In this document: positions 24,826 to 35,038 of the stretch, piece by piece
Position numbering within the stretch: the first letter of the stretch is position 1
Layout: each line of letters begins with the position of its first letter
Assembly: GCA_018713485.1 (NCBI GenBank)
Contig: DVOQ01000023.1
Location: 1 to 51,170, forward strand
Source of the DNA: Candidatus Avisuccinivibrio pullicola
GTDB lineage: Bacteria; Pseudomonadota; Gammaproteobacteria; Enterobacterales; Succinivibrionaceae
DNA length: 51,170 nt
Reading direction: 5' to 3'
Made by a program: the position numbers and the translations under genes
Notes under the pieces: model-generated
Databases searched by the model: none
The model's input: only the letters and a program-made list of their open reading frames with translations
What the model was told of the DNA's origin: nothing

Positions 24826-27107
24826 AATCCCTATCCGCCCTGAGCCTGCTTACAGGCCTCCTTGCCATCTTACTGAGTTCCCCGCTCTGCGCGGCGGAAG
24901 CTCCCGTAAGTTCCGCCTTTACCCTGAGGGGACTGACGCCCGAGGCCGTGCCGCAGAACGTGATGCCCATAAGGCGCGTGCTGCCCTTAGAGGAAATCGC
25001 CCGCGGGACACCGGGGACCGGCAATCTGACCCTCACGGGACTTTTCAATACTGCCTCCTTTGACTTTGAGGTGCGCGGGGATGAGATCATGACCGCCGCG
25101 GCCGTGGAGCTTACCTACGTCCCCTCCCCGGCGCTCCTTGCCGTGCGCTCGCAGCTTAACGTCTATCTAAACGGCTATCTGCAGCAGACCCTTCCCGTCA
25201 CGGAAGAACAGTTAGGTAAGGAAAGCCGTGCCAGGGTGATCTTAAATCCGCTGCTCTTACAGGATGAAAACGAGCTGACAATCGAGTTTATCGGGCATTA
25301 TCAGGAAGTCTGCGAGGATCTCTCCAACACCACGCTGTGGCTGACCCTTGACCGGCAGAGCGCGCTTACCGTCACGCTGCAGCCGCTGCGCCTTGCCAAT
25401 GAGCTCTCGCTCTTTCCGGTGCCCTTTCTTGACCCCGGGGTGGCTCAGCACAGCCATCTGCCCCTCGTGTTAGGGGAGAGCCCCGATTACGCTACCGTGA
25501 CGGCGGCGGCCATTTTCGCCTCCGATATGGGAAGGCTCGCCTCGTGGCGCGGAGTCAGCTTTGATACCTATTTAGACACGCTGCCTGCCGAAGAGCACTT
25601 TGTCATCTTCGCCACCAACGAGAAACGCCCGCCGATCCTCAAAGATCTGCCGCCCTTTGAGGGACCGTCGCTCATTCTCACTCAGGCCCCCTATTCATCC
25701 TTTGCCAAGATGCTCATCATCGCCGGACGCGACAGTCAGGAGCTTATCGGGGCGGTGCGCTCGCTCACGGCCTCAGGGGCCATGCTCTCCGGCGAGAGCG
25801 CGCTCTTTGTCAGTCGCGAGGTACTGGAGCCGCGCCGTCCCTATGACGCGCCGCGCTGGGTGGATACCTCGCGGGTGACCACCTTTGAGGAGCTCACCTC
25901 CTATGACGGACAGCTGACCTCACGGGGCTATCAGCCCGCCCCCGTGACGCTCGCCTTAAGGCTGCCGCCCGATCTCTTCATGCTCGACCGTTCCAATGTC
26001 CTCATGAACCTCAAATACCGCTATACGCGTCCCGATCCGCACGCGCTCTCGCAGCTGCGCTTTTTAATTAACGATACCCTCGTGGAGAGCTATACCCTCG
26101 ATCCGGAAAGTGACAGCAGTCAGTTTGTGGAGCGCCTGCCCCTGATTGGCAATCTCCTCGATTTAAGCGCCACCACGGCGCAGATCCCCGCCATCGCGCT
26201 GCAGAGGACCAATACCCTGTCCTTTGACTTCCGCTACGGCATCACCTACGACGGGGGCAATCCGGAGCAGTGCCGCACCACGCGCCTTCTGCCGCAGCAG
26301 GTGGAGATCGATCCCGCATCGACGCTCGATTTCACGGACTTTTACCATTTCGCGCGCCTGCCCGATCTCGCGCTCTTCATACAGAGCGGCTTTCCCTTCA
26401 CGCGCCTTGCGGATTTAAGCGAAACCTATGTGCAGCTGCCCCCCGACGCCACTCAGGGGCAGCTTAGCACCCTCTTTAATCTCATGGGACGCATGGGGGC
26501 CATCACGGGCCTTGCTGCCACCTCCGTGACGGTGGGCGACGGCACGGACAGGGAGGCTCTCTCAGATAAGGATCTCCTCATTATCGGGGATACCACGGGC
26601 GATTTTTCCGCCCTTGCCGACGAAGAGAGCCTGCAGGCTGCCATGGATGAGGAAAAGCGCAGCCTCATGCTGCCGGCCGATCCCGAAGGCAGGCGCACCC
26701 TCATCAATGCAAGGCGCGAGGGAAGACAGCGCGCCACGGTGATAAACTCCGGCAACCTGGCTCTGATGTTGGGCTTTCAGTCCCCCTATGCCAAAGAGCG
26801 CTCGGTCGTGGCCATCTTAAATGACGGTCGCGAGGGCAGCGGGCTTTTAAATGCCCGCCTCGGTGATCCCTACGCTCTCTATGAGGTAACCGGTGCCGTG
26901 GCCATCTTCAGGGAAAGCGGGATCCGCGGCTATGATGTCGGAGAGAGCTATTACACGGGCAATCTTCCCTGGTACGTGCGCCTGTGGTATTTCCTGCAGA
27001 CGCGTCCCTTCCTCCTCGTGCTCTCGACGCTCCTTAGCGCTCTCCTTATCGGTTCGGCGCTCTACGCGGGATTCAGAATTCTCGCTTCCCGCCGTTTAGG
27101 AAGGTAA
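24822..27107 (+). CDS. bcsB: Cellulose synthase periplasmic subunit BcsB
   Basis: The membrane-anchored periplasmic partner of BcsA that guides the glucan. 761 residues: signal peptide (MKSLSALSLLTGLLAILLSSPLCAAEA), carbohydrate-binding and ferredoxin-like domains typical of BcsB, for example FSLRYRxTR-like NLKYRYTRPDPHALSQLRF near 400 and YYTGNLPWYVRLWYF before the C-terminal transmembrane helix (about 727-750). It overlaps bcsA by four bases and is eleven bases from bcsZ. Confidence 0.94.
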   Translation: MKSLSALSLLTGLLAILLSSPLCAAEAPVSSAFTLRGLTPEAVPQNVMPIRRVLPLEEIARGTPGTGNLTLTGLFNTASFDFEVRGDEIMTAAAVELTYVPSPALLAVRSQLNVYLNGYLQQTLPVTEEQLGKESRARVILNPLLLQDENELTIEFIGHYQEVCEDLSNTTLWLTLDRQSALTVTLQPLRLANELSLFPVPFLDPGVAQHSHLPLVLGESPDYATVTAAAIFASDMGRLASWRGVSFDTYLDTLPAEEHFVIFATNEKRPPILKDLPPFEGPSLILTQAPYSSFAKMLIIAGRDSQELIGAVRSLTASGAMLSGESALFVSREVLEPRRPYDAPRWVDTSRVTTFEELTSYDGQLTSRGYQPAPVTLALRLPPDLFMLDRSNVLMNLKYRYTRPDPHALSQLRFLINDTLVESYTLDPESDSSQFVERLPLIGNLLDLSATTAQIPAIALQRTNTLSFDFRYGITYDGGNPEQCRTTRLLPQQVEIDPASTLDFTDFYHFARLPDLALFIQSGFPFTRLADLSETYVQLPPDATQGQLSTLFNLMGRMGAITGLAATSVTVGDGTDREALSDKDLLIIGDTTGDFSALADEESLQAAMDEEKRSLMLPADPEGRRTLINARREGRQRATVINSGNLALMLGFQSPYAKERSVVAILNDGREGSGLLNARLGDPYALYEVTGAVAIFRESGIRGYDVGESYYTGNLPWYVRLWYFLQTRPFLLVLSTLLSALLIGSALYAGFRILASRRLGR

Positions 27108-27118
27108 GGAGTCAGGAC

Positions 27119-28246
27119 ATGATGACTGGCAAACTTAAAACCTTACTGAAAGCAGGACTTCTCACGGGCCTGATGTCGCTTTGCTCCGTAAGTGAGGCCG
27201 GCTGGCCCCTCTTTGACGAGTTTAAAGCCGTCTCCATGGAAGGCGGACGGGTCATTGACTACAGTGATCCGCGCCATATCACAACCTCCGAGGGTCAGAG
27301 CTACGCGCTCTTCTTTGCCCTCGTGGCCGGAGACAGACAGACCTTTGATGACATCTGGCAGTGGACGAAAAGCCATCTCATGGCTGAAAGCGCCCTGCCG
27401 GCGTGGCTGTACGGGAAGCTGCCCCTGTCGGAGGATCCGCAACGCCCTTCAGATGCGACGGGCGTTCTCGATGACAATAACGCCACCGACTCGGATTTAT
27501 GGATAGCCTATAGTCTCCTGGAGGCCGCCCGCATCTTTAAGGAGCCTGCCTACCGCGAGGAGGCGTTAAAGCTCATGGAGGCCCTGAAGGGCTGTACGCG
27601 TAAGGTGCCGCACTTAGGCCTTATCCTGCTGCCCGGGCTTCAGGGCTTTGAGGATGAGAACGCCTATCTTTTCAATCCCTCATACTGCCCTTATTTTCTT
27701 TTAAGCCGCCTTGCCCTTGAGGATCCCTTCTATAAGGAGCTTAACGAGGGCTGCCTGCGCGCCCTCTTACGCACCTCGGTGCACGGCGTGGCCCCCGACT
27801 GGGCGCGTCTTGACAGGCGCGGCAACTATCTGCCATCGGCTGAGGAGCGGGGCTCCTATAACGCGGTGCGCGTCTATCTCTTCGCGGGCATGCTCGCGCC
27901 GGACACCCCCGTCTACGCGCGCCTGAAAGAGCATTTCGCTCCCGTCATCAACGCCTATCTGACACAGAAGAGCTTTATGGAACCCATCGCGGTGCAGGAA
28001 CTTACGGCTTTGCATGAGGGGCCACTTTATTTAGGGCTTTCCATGCTGCCGTGGCTGCCTGCGAGCAAGGTCAGCGCCCTGCTGCGCCATCATTTAAATC
28101 AGCGCGGAATGCTAAAAGACGGGTATTATGGTAATGTGCTTACCCTGTTTGCCCTCGGTTTTGACCGCGGCCGTTTTCACTTCCTGAAAGACGGCACGCT
28201 CTGCGTCACTGAGCCTTTCAGTTATGAGACTTACGGTGAGGAATGA
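27119..28246 (+). CDS. bcsZ: Periplasmic endoglucanase BcsZ (GH8)
   Basis: A family-8 glycoside hydrolase that trims cellulose during export. 375 residues with a signal peptide ending VSEA before GWPLFDEFKA. The general-acid Glu58 is in TTSEGQSYALFFAL, and DDNNATDSDLWIAY provides the conserved Asp region near 117-123. NRRGxYLP-like RRGNYLPSAEERGSYNAVRV follows. AAGGAG precedes the first of two adjacent ATGs. The 3' end overlaps bcsC. Confidence 0.94.
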   Translation: MMTGKLKTLLKAGLLTGLMSLCSVSEAGWPLFDEFKAVSMEGGRVIDYSDPRHITTSEGQSYALFFALVAGDRQTFDDIWQWTKSHLMAESALPAWLYGKLPLSEDPQRPSDATGVLDDNNATDSDLWIAYSLLEAARIFKEPAYREEALKLMEALKGCTRKVPHLGLILLPGLQGFEDENAYLFNPSYCPYFLLSRLALEDPFYKELNEGCLRALLRTSVHGVAPDWARLDRRGNYLPSAEERGSYNAVRVYLFAGMLAPDTPVYARLKEHFAPVINAYLTQKSFMEPIAVQELTALHEGPLYLGLSMLPWLPASKVSALLRHHLNQRGMLKDGYYGNVLTLFALGFDRGRFHFLKDGTLCVTEPFSYETYGEE

Positions 28247-31200
28247 GGACTATGCGCAATCTCCTGAAAACTCTCCTCTTAGGCGCCGCGGCCCTGACCC
28301 TGGTTACGGTTCCTCTGCACGCGGCGGCACTGCGCCCCGCTTTAGGCGAGAGCGCTTCCTTCATGAACCTTGAGTCCACCGATCCCGTAGCCTGGCTTAT
28401 CGATCAGGTGCAGGTGGGGCGCCTGAATCACAATCTAACCTTGCAGTTTGACGCCCTAAAGCGCCTCACGGCCCTCGAGCCTGACAATCCCTATCACCGC
28501 CTTGAGCTGCTGCGCCTCAAGCTCACCTATGAGCGCGAGGATACGGCCGGGGTTAAGGCACTGCAGGATGAGCTCTGCTCTCTTAGCACCACGGACATCT
28601 GCCGTCAGACGCGCGCCTTAATGCGCCGCCTCTCCCCTGAGGGGGCGGGCTTTGACGAGCAGTTAAATCTCTATCTTATCGCCCATCAGTTTCAAAGCGC
28701 CGCGGCTTTAATCGAGGAGCAGTTTCCCCCTGAGGATCGCGACACGGCCTTAAGCTTTATCTACGCCAAAACCCTTCTCGAGATCCCGGAAAGGCGCGGG
28801 GAGGGCATGAGCCTTCTGCGCCGCCTGTCGCGCAATGAGCGCGATCCGCTGACCGCTCAGGACGCTAAACAGCTTTACAATGAGCGGCGCCTTGATCTGC
28901 TCATGGAGGAGACCGAGAACCTCATTTTTAAGCGGGAGACCCGCGAGGCAGGCCTGCGCAAGGCCAGGGAGGCCCTCGCCCTCGCCCTTGAAAACGACGA
29001 TCCGCGCGCCGGGAAAATCAGCGCCCACTTAAGGGAAGGCGCTTACTATGCCAAAGTCGACGAGGCCGAGCGCGCCTTAAGCCGTGCGCAATACCGCAGG
29101 GCCCTTGCGCTCTCCCGCGAGGCTTTGGCCCTTGACCCTGCTCTCCCTGACGCCCACACGGTAAGCGGAGACGCCCTTGCCGCCATTAAGGATTACGTAA
29201 GCGCCCGTAAGGCCTACCATAAGGCCCTGAAGGCTCAGGGCCTCAGTGCAGGTGAAAGGGAACGCCTCGAGGCGCGCTTAACGCGCCTTAAGGTGCTGCC
29301 CCTTGAGGAGGATTTAAAGCGGGCGCAGAGCGTAGGCGACACCGTGGCCGAGGCTGCGGTACTCGCCCAGATCCTGAAGGTAGCCCCCGATCCGTGGTAT
29401 GCCCTTGACCTTGGACTGCTGCAGCTTAAAAACGGCGATCCGGAGGCCGCAAAAGCGCTCTTTGAGAACAGGCCCGCAAACGACAGCGCCGCCTGGGATC
29501 ACGCCCATGCCCTGCTCTTAAGCCGCATGGGAGACACCGAGGGGGCTCTTAAGCTCCTCAACGGCAGCCTGAAAGCCGATCCGTCCCTGAACTCCCTGCG
29601 CACGCGCCTTGAGGACGAACTTATCTACACGCGCTCCCTCTCCCTTGAGGATGAGGGTAAGACTCACGAGGCCGTAGCGCTCCTTGAGCACCTCAGAGAG
29701 CCCGCGCCCTATATGCTCATGCATAAGGCCACGCTCCTATCTGAACTTTCAGACTACGCCGCGGCCCTTAAGACCCTGGAGGGCACGCACGATCGCGCCG
29801 CGCTGCTCCTGAAGGCGCGCCTCACGCTCGCCAGTACCGCCACCCTTGAGGGTGACAGGGAAAAAGAGGCCGCTTACGCGCAGGCGCGAAGTTACCTTAA
29901 GGAGGCCCGTGAAAGCCCTGAAAGCCTCACCCCGGGCGATTACCGCGCCCTGGCGCAGAGCTACCGAGAGGCCGGGGACATGACGGAAGCTGCCGCTCTC
30001 CTAAGCGCCGGCGCACAGCTTCTGGATAATGACGCCGGCACGCTGACCTTTAACGTAAGCGGGACCGCTTCGCAGGTAGCGGCACCTGAGAGCGCGGAGC
30101 TGTCCTTTGATGTTGTGAGCCAGGAGGGTAAGGCTCAATCCCGCGCCGCGTCCCTGCCTTCTCCTGCCTCCGTGCCGGAGATGCTCCCCGAACTCCTGCC
30201 TGAGGATGAGGCGCAGTTCCGCCTTGAGTACGCACGTACCCTGCAATCAGATCCCAAGGCTTTCGGTCTTGACGGGGACAGCGCGGACAAAGCCGCCCTC
30301 ACGCAGCTTGGCAGGGGGCTTAAGGCGCTTTCCCTGCTTAAAAACCCCGCCGATCTCTCAGAGCTTACCTTTGCCACGCGCACTGAGGATTATGCCATCA
30401 CTCCGACAGCCCCGGGGCTAACGCCGCTGTTTGGCAAGGATGAGGATCTTGACGGGGCAGAGGAGAGCTGGCTTGCCCGCTCCTTAAAGAGCGATGTCGC
30501 CGCCTTAAGTTCCCGCACCCCGCTTATCACCGTGGGTACTGACTTCAGCCGCGACTCGGGCACGGAAGGCTATTCCGATCTCACCGCCTTCACGACGATG
30601 GCCGAGGTGGATCTGCCTCTTGGCAGCGGCTATCTTACCCTGCGCGCCGACGAGGTGTATTTAGATGCCGGAAGACTGACGCATGGCCCTTATGACAGTA
30701 AGTTCGGCTCCATGTACGTCACGGGCACGGAGAGAGCGCCTAGCCGCCAGGATGCCACCGGCACGGCCCTTGCCGTGGCCTACAGCACGGAGAGCTTTGC
30801 CTTTGACATCGGCACCACCCCCTTAGGCTTTGAAGAGGAAACCGTGGTGGGCTCCATCACCCTTAACGGTGAGGCGGGGAACTTTGGTCTGAGCGCCACG
30901 CTCTACCGGCGTCCCGAGACCAGTTCGCTCCTCTCCTACGCAGGTCAGAAAGATCCTCTCACGGGTAAGACGTGGGGTTCGGTCATCCGCAATGGCGTGC
31001 GCCTCTCGCTAAGTCATGACCTCGGTCTGGAGAACGGTTTCTGGGGCTTTGTAAGCTATGAGGATCTGGGCGGTGAGAACGTGGAGGACAACAGTGCCCT
31101 GCAGATCATGGCTGGCTATTACCGCCGTCTCATCAACCGCAGCAACGAGGAACTGCGCGCGGGGCTTTCGGCCATGTACTGGACCTTTGATGAGGATCAG

Positions 31201-31626
31201 AGCGAATACACCTTAGGTAACGGCGGCTATTACTCCCCGGAGCTCTATCTCTCGGCAGGACCTAATCTCACCTACAGAAAGCGCAGCGCCAGCTGGTCCG
31301 TGGAACTTGCCGCCAGCGCAGGTCTCTCTAGGTCAAGGACGCAGGATCACGCGCGCTATCCTGACAGAGGGCTTATTCCCTCCTCTCTTCCCGATCGCAA
31401 TGCCTGGGAGGAGGGCGACAACAGCACGGGACTGAGCGGCGGTCTTAAGGCCACCGTCGAAAGACGGCTTACGGAGCATCTCATCGTGGGCGGCTTTGCC
31501 ACCTATCAGCACTCCGACGGCTACACTCCTTTCTACGCGGGTCTGTACTTCAGGGTCAGTGTCGATCCCTTAAACGGCGATCTGCCCCTGCCCCCGCAGC
31601 CCCTCGTCCCTTACGGGGAGTGGTAA
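28243..31626 (+). CDS. bcsC: Cellulose export outer-membrane protein BcsC
   Basis: Exports the glucan: a periplasmic TPR superhelix and an outer-membrane beta-barrel. 1127 residues, a little shorter than E. coli BcsC. Signal peptide (NLLKTLLLGAAALTLVTVPLHAAA), TPR-like helical repeats through about residue 570, a Ser/Pro/Ala-rich hinge, then the barrel from about 760 with alternating strands (GSGYLTLRADEVYLDAG, GTTPLGFEEETVVGSITL) and the terminal GLYFRVSVDPLNG. Two ATGs compete for the start, 28243 (overlapping the bcsZ stop) and 28252. Confidence 0.93.
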   Translation: MRTMRNLLKTLLLGAAALTLVTVPLHAAALRPALGESASFMNLESTDPVAWLIDQVQVGRLNHNLTLQFDALKRLTALEPDNPYHRLELLRLKLTYEREDTAGVKALQDELCSLSTTDICRQTRALMRRLSPEGAGFDEQLNLYLIAHQFQSAAALIEEQFPPEDRDTALSFIYAKTLLEIPERRGEGMSLLRRLSRNERDPLTAQDAKQLYNERRLDLLMEETENLIFKRETREAGLRKAREALALALENDDPRAGKISAHLREGAYYAKVDEAERALSRAQYRRALALSREALALDPALPDAHTVSGDALAAIKDYVSARKAYHKALKAQGLSAGERERLEARLTRLKVLPLEEDLKRAQSVGDTVAEAAVLAQILKVAPDPWYALDLGLLQLKNGDPEAAKALFENRPANDSAAWDHAHALLLSRMGDTEGALKLLNGSLKADPSLNSLRTRLEDELIYTRSLSLEDEGKTHEAVALLEHLREPAPYMLMHKATLLSELSDYAAALKTLEGTHDRAALLLKARLTLASTATLEGDREKEAAYAQARSYLKEARESPESLTPGDYRALAQSYREAGDMTEAAALLSAGAQLLDNDAGTLTFNVSGTASQVAAPESAELSFDVVSQEGKAQSRAASLPSPASVPEMLPELLPEDEAQFRLEYARTLQSDPKAFGLDGDSADKAALTQLGRGLKALSLLKNPADLSELTFATRTEDYAITPTAPGLTPLFGKDEDLDGAEESWLARSLKSDVAALSSRTPLITVGTDFSRDSGTEGYSDLTAFTTMAEVDLPLGSGYLTLRADEVYLDAGRLTHGPYDSKFGSMYVTGTERAPSRQDATGTALAVAYSTESFAFDIGTTPLGFEEETVVGSITLNGEAGNFGLSATLYRRPETSSLLSYAGQKDPLTGKTWGSVIRNGVRLSLSHDLGLENGFWGFVSYEDLGGENVEDNSALQIMAGYYRRLINRSNEELRAGLSAMYWTFDEDQSEYTLGNGGYYSPELYLSAGPNLTYRKRSASWSVELAASAGLSRSRTQDHARYPDRGLIPSSLPDRNAWEEGDNSTGLSGGLKATVERRLTEHLIVGGFATYQHSDGYTPFYAGLYFRVSVDPLNGDLPLPPQPLVPYGEW

Positions 31627-31627
31627 C

Positions 31628-33202
31628 ATGCTCGTCAACTTAGGCCTTGAGGGACTTGAGGATACCGTGCAGGAGCTCGCGGCCTCCTCCCTCTATGCGG
31701 TGAACGCAGATAACATGACGCTTTCCTCTCGCTTTATCGCCGGAATCCTCAGGGCCGCCCCCTCCCTGAAGGACGTGGCGCTCCTCACCCAGACGGAGGT
31801 GGTTAAGGCACTTTTCTCCTACCGGGACTTACTTGAGGACCGTGATGTCGTCACCGTCCTCCACGAGTGCAGGAAGGAAAGCGACTCTGCCGCGGCCTTT
31901 TTACAGGATGTGACCTGCTACTTAAGCTTTGGACTTAAGCGTACCTTCAGCGCCGTCGTGATCACCCTGCCCTCCACGGGGATCCGCTCTCTGCCCGTAC
32001 CGCAGCTACGCCACTCCCTTAACACACTCAGGACCACCGCGCAGCGCATGGGACTTACGGTGCTCTTTATCACGCATGGCTACAGCGATCCGCTCACCGC
32101 CTATGACGAGCATCTGTTAAAACCCTTTTTCGCGGGCCTTGCCTCACTTTCCGAGGACGGACGCGGCATCCATTTCACGCTGCGCTTCTGGCACAATGCC
32201 CTGAGCGATGTCCTCTCGCTCCATCACCAGCTTTCGGTGAATGCGCAGGGCGCCTTCTATATCGCCCCGCACGAGGATGAGGATACGCTCTCCTTCAGCG
32301 ACAGGGGTGAGATCTTCTCCGCCGCGCGCGCCCTCGCCTCTCTCAAAGACGAACGGCATTTCCATCATTTTGAAAGCAATACCGCCCTCTACGCGCAGGC
32401 CTTAAAGCAGGGCAGTGCCACCGTGGTCTTCGAGCTTACCGCCATGGAGGAGCTTACGGAGCTCTGTGAGCTCATTTACAAACTGCGCCGCCACTGCGGG
32501 AGAGACTTAAAGATCGTAGTCATGGAGAGTCTGCCCCTGCTGCGCGTGTCCACGGAACACTTCATCCTGCGCGCCGGCGGCTCCTTTATCTTTGACGCCC
32601 GCGACAGCGCAGGCCACATTCAGGTGATGTTAAAAGCCCTGCAGTCCTTAAGCTATACGGGCGAGATCCCGGGGAACTTTGAAGATCTCAAAGCCTATTT
32701 AGCCCTCGCCGGCAGCCGCGGCGCCCTCCCGCTCTCCCGCTTTGTCCCGCTGCTCAGGGCGGCCTTAAGACAGAGTCTTGGCACCACCCTCTCCGAGGGG
32801 GTGCTCATCGAGCTTACCGCGCAGCCGGCCTTAACGGGAGCGGAGGCCCTGGAGGAGTTTTCGCCCCGCCGCCACGGGGATATCGGTACAGCGCAGGGGC
32901 AGCGCGTTATCATCTTTATGCTCGCCCTCCATACCGCGCATCTCTCCGAGGCTCTTGAGCGCGTCTTTAACGTGTCCCCGCAGCTGCTCTTTAAGGGCTA
33001 CCGCCTCTTTGAGCGCACGCCGGACATTTTAGATTACCTTGAAAATCTCCGGGGTTTTGTGAGGGACAGCCTGCCCTCTGACACTGCGACGACGCCTGAT
33101 GAGGGCCATACCGGGGAAGTGACCGTCTCCTGCGCGCAGCAGGGGGAGCCACTTAAAGAGGCAGCCCCGCTTACCCCCGTACCCCTGAGGCTTTTAGCAT
33201 GA
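31628..33202 (+). CDS. bcsE: c-di-GMP-binding cellulose regulator BcsE
   Basis: A cytosolic booster of the synthase that binds c-di-GMP through its GIL domain. 524 residues, the length of E. coli BcsE. The RxGD binding motif is present as RHGD at residues 415-418, the same numbering I recall for E. coli. A degenerate P-loop-type domain occupies the middle (about 200-350). The last 45 residues are acidic and low-complexity. It begins one base after the bcsC stop and overlaps bcsF. Here it lies in the same transcription unit as bcsABZC, not in a divergent operon. Confidence 0.9.
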   Translation: MLVNLGLEGLEDTVQELAASSLYAVNADNMTLSSRFIAGILRAAPSLKDVALLTQTEVVKALFSYRDLLEDRDVVTVLHECRKESDSAAAFLQDVTCYLSFGLKRTFSAVVITLPSTGIRSLPVPQLRHSLNTLRTTAQRMGLTVLFITHGYSDPLTAYDEHLLKPFFAGLASLSEDGRGIHFTLRFWHNALSDVLSLHHQLSVNAQGAFYIAPHEDEDTLSFSDRGEIFSAARALASLKDERHFHHFESNTALYAQALKQGSATVVFELTAMEELTELCELIYKLRRHCGRDLKIVVMESLPLLRVSTEHFILRAGGSFIFDARDSAGHIQVMLKALQSLSYTGEIPGNFEDLKAYLALAGSRGALPLSRFVPLLRAALRQSLGTTLSEGVLIELTAQPALTGAEALEEFSPRRHGDIGTAQGQRVIIFMLALHTAHLSEALERVFNVSPQLLFKGYRLFERTPDILDYLENLRGFVRDSLPSDTATTPDEGHTGEVTVSCAQQGEPLKEAAPLTPVPLRLLA

Positions 33203-33411
33203 ACAGCGCTCCCTTAAGTATCGGTGACATTTTCACCCTTGTGATCCTCTGCGCCCTCGTATTTATCCCCCTGGGGCCGTACCTTACGCGCGCCCTGTCC
33301 TTTCTTTTAGGACTAGCGTACTATGAGTTACGCATACGCCGCCGTTTTGATGAGCGCTACACGCTTCAAAGACGCCTTGAGCACCTTGTAAAGGAGCGCG
33401 GGCATGACTAG
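33199..33411 (+). CDS. bcsF: Small membrane protein BcsF
   Basis: A 70-residue protein with one transmembrane helix (about 9-30) containing CALVFIPLG, as in E. coli BcsF (CALIFFPLG), and a strongly basic C-terminal tail. In E. coli, BcsF anchors BcsE to the membrane. It overlaps bcsE by four bases and bcsG by eight. Confidence 0.85.
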   Translation: MNSAPLSIGDIFTLVILCALVFIPLGPYLTRALSFLLGLAYYELRIRRRFDERYTLQRRLEHLVKERGHD

Positions 33412-35038
33412 GACTGTCACCCTCCCCCGCATTTCAGGAACGGGGACCGCCCCTGCCTGTTCCCATTTAAACCTCGGGCTGTGGAACCTCTTTTTTATCG
33501 GGGAGGCGCTCCTTGTCTCCCTGGAATATCTCTCCTTTGACGTCGTTTACAATGCGGCGCTGCTCTCCTTAGTGCTCCTGCCTTTAAAGAACGCCGGCCT
33601 CAGGAGGGTGAGGACGCTTATGGCCCTTCCCCCGGCCCTCGCGCTTCTCTATCACGAAAGTTTTCTGCCGCCTCTCTCGGCCCTGAGCGCCAACGCCGCG
33701 TCCCTAAGCGATTTTTCCCTGACCTTTATCCTCGATTTTCTTCAAGGAGCGGTCAATCCCCTGCTCGTGGCCGGAGCGGTGCTCCTTGTCGTGCTCTACT
33801 ATATCCTGCGCGACTATCTGCGCTTTACCCCGCTTACCCTGGGCCTTATCGCCTGTATGACGCTGCCCCCGCTCACGCAGACCCTGCTGCCTGCGCTTCA
33901 GGCCGCTCCTGCCCTCTCTGAGAGCGCCCTTAGCGCCACCAGGGGCGATCCCCTCGCGCAGAGCGCCCCGCCCACGCCCGAAAATCTCGAACGCTGGTAC
34001 CATACCTTCACCGAAAGCGAGGCCTTACGCTCCACGGTCTTCCCGGAGACGGTAAAGAGCCCCTTTGACATCATTCTCTTAAACATCTGCTCACTCTCCA
34101 CTGACGATCTCAGGGTCTCCGCACTCGACAGCCATCCCGTGCTGACGCGTTTTGACGTTAATTTTAAGGCCTTTAACAGCGCCACCTCGTATTCAACGCC
34201 CGCCACCCTGCGTCTCCTGAAGTCCGCCTGCGGGCAGAGCACGCACTCTGCCCTCTATGATCCGCCCGGGGCCTCCTGCGAGCTCTTTACGAGGCTGCAG
34301 GAACTTGGCTTCTCGGGACTTACCTTCTTTGATCACCCGGGCACCTTTGGCAATTATCTTGCCTCGCTTAACTCGCTTGCCGGGCTTACCTCTCCGCTTG
34401 AAAGTCAGAGCGCGTACCGTCCCCTGTACCGTTCCTTTGACGACGAGCCCATTTATGACAGTCAGGACGTGTTTAAGGCCTATCTTGACAAAAGGGCGGC
34501 AAAGGACGCTCCCGCGGCCACCCTCACGCTCATGAACCTTATCGCCCTGCACGACGGCAACCGCTCGCTAAACGGCCGCGCCCTCGATTTCCGTCCCCGA
34601 GCAGAGAAACTTTTAGATGACATCGGCGCCTTCATGGATGCTCTCGAGAGAACGGGACGTCCCACGGTGCTTATTCTCGTGCCCGAGCATGGCGCGGCGC
34701 TGCGCGGCGACCGCATTCAGCTCTCCCGCCTGCGCGACATTCCCTCGCCGGCCCTGACACACGTTCCGGCCAGGGTGAGCCTTATTAACGCCGGACGTAC
34801 TTTTAAGCCGCTTAACGTGGAGGAGAACGTGAGCTATTTTGCCTTAAGCGCACTCCTCTCCAGGATCATGGAACACGATTTTCTGTCTCCCGGCGCCACG
34901 CTCTCACTTGAGGAGCTAGTCTCCGGCCTGCCCCTTACCGAGGCGGTCAGTGAAAATGAGGGGGCCATCGTCCTTAACTATCAGGGCGAACCGTATCTTA
35001 AACTGGAGGGCCGAGAGTGGATCCGCTACCCCCGTTAG
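33404..35038 (+). CDS. bcsG: Cellulose phosphoethanolamine transferase BcsG, copy 1
   Basis: Transfers phosphoethanolamine from phospholipid to cellulose in the periplasm. 544 residues: about five N-terminal transmembrane helices (to about 150) and a zinc-dependent catalytic domain. The key residues by spacing to E. coli BcsG (Cys243, Ser278, Glu442, His443) are Cys229 (LLNICSLS), Ser264 (ATSYSTPATLRLL), Glu428 and His429 (PEHGAALRGDR). The residue after the nucleophile is Thr where copy 2 and E. coli have Gly. It overlaps the second copy by 22 bases. Confidence 0.92.
   Translation: MTRTVTLPRISGTGTAPACSHLNLGLWNLFFIGEALLVSLEYLSFDVVYNAALLSLVLLPLKNAGLRRVRTLMALPPALALLYHESFLPPLSALSANAASLSDFSLTFILDFLQGAVNPLLVAGAVLLVVLYYILRDYLRFTPLTLGLIACMTLPPLTQTLLPALQAAPALSESALSATRGDPLAQSAPPTPENLERWYHTFTESEALRSTVFPETVKSPFDIILLNICSLSTDDLRVSALDSHPVLTRFDVNFKAFNSATSYSTPATLRLLKSACGQSTHSALYDPPGASCELFTRLQELGFSGLTFFDHPGTFGNYLASLNSLAGLTSPLESQSAYRPLYRSFDDEPIYDSQDVFKAYLDKRAAKDAPAATLTLMNLIALHDGNRSLNGRALDFRPRAEKLLDDIGAFMDALERTGRPTVLILVPEHGAALRGDRIQLSRLRDIPSPALTHVPARVSLINAGRTFKPLNVEENVSYFALSALLSRIMEHDFLSPGATLSLEELVSGLPLTEAVSENEGAIVLNYQGEPYLKLEGREWIRYPR

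Noticed and set aside
32570..32583. RAGG in BcsE (residues 315-318) as the c-di-GMP site
   Set aside because: The last residue is Gly instead of Asp. The true RxGD is RHGD at 415-418, matching the known position in E. coli BcsE.
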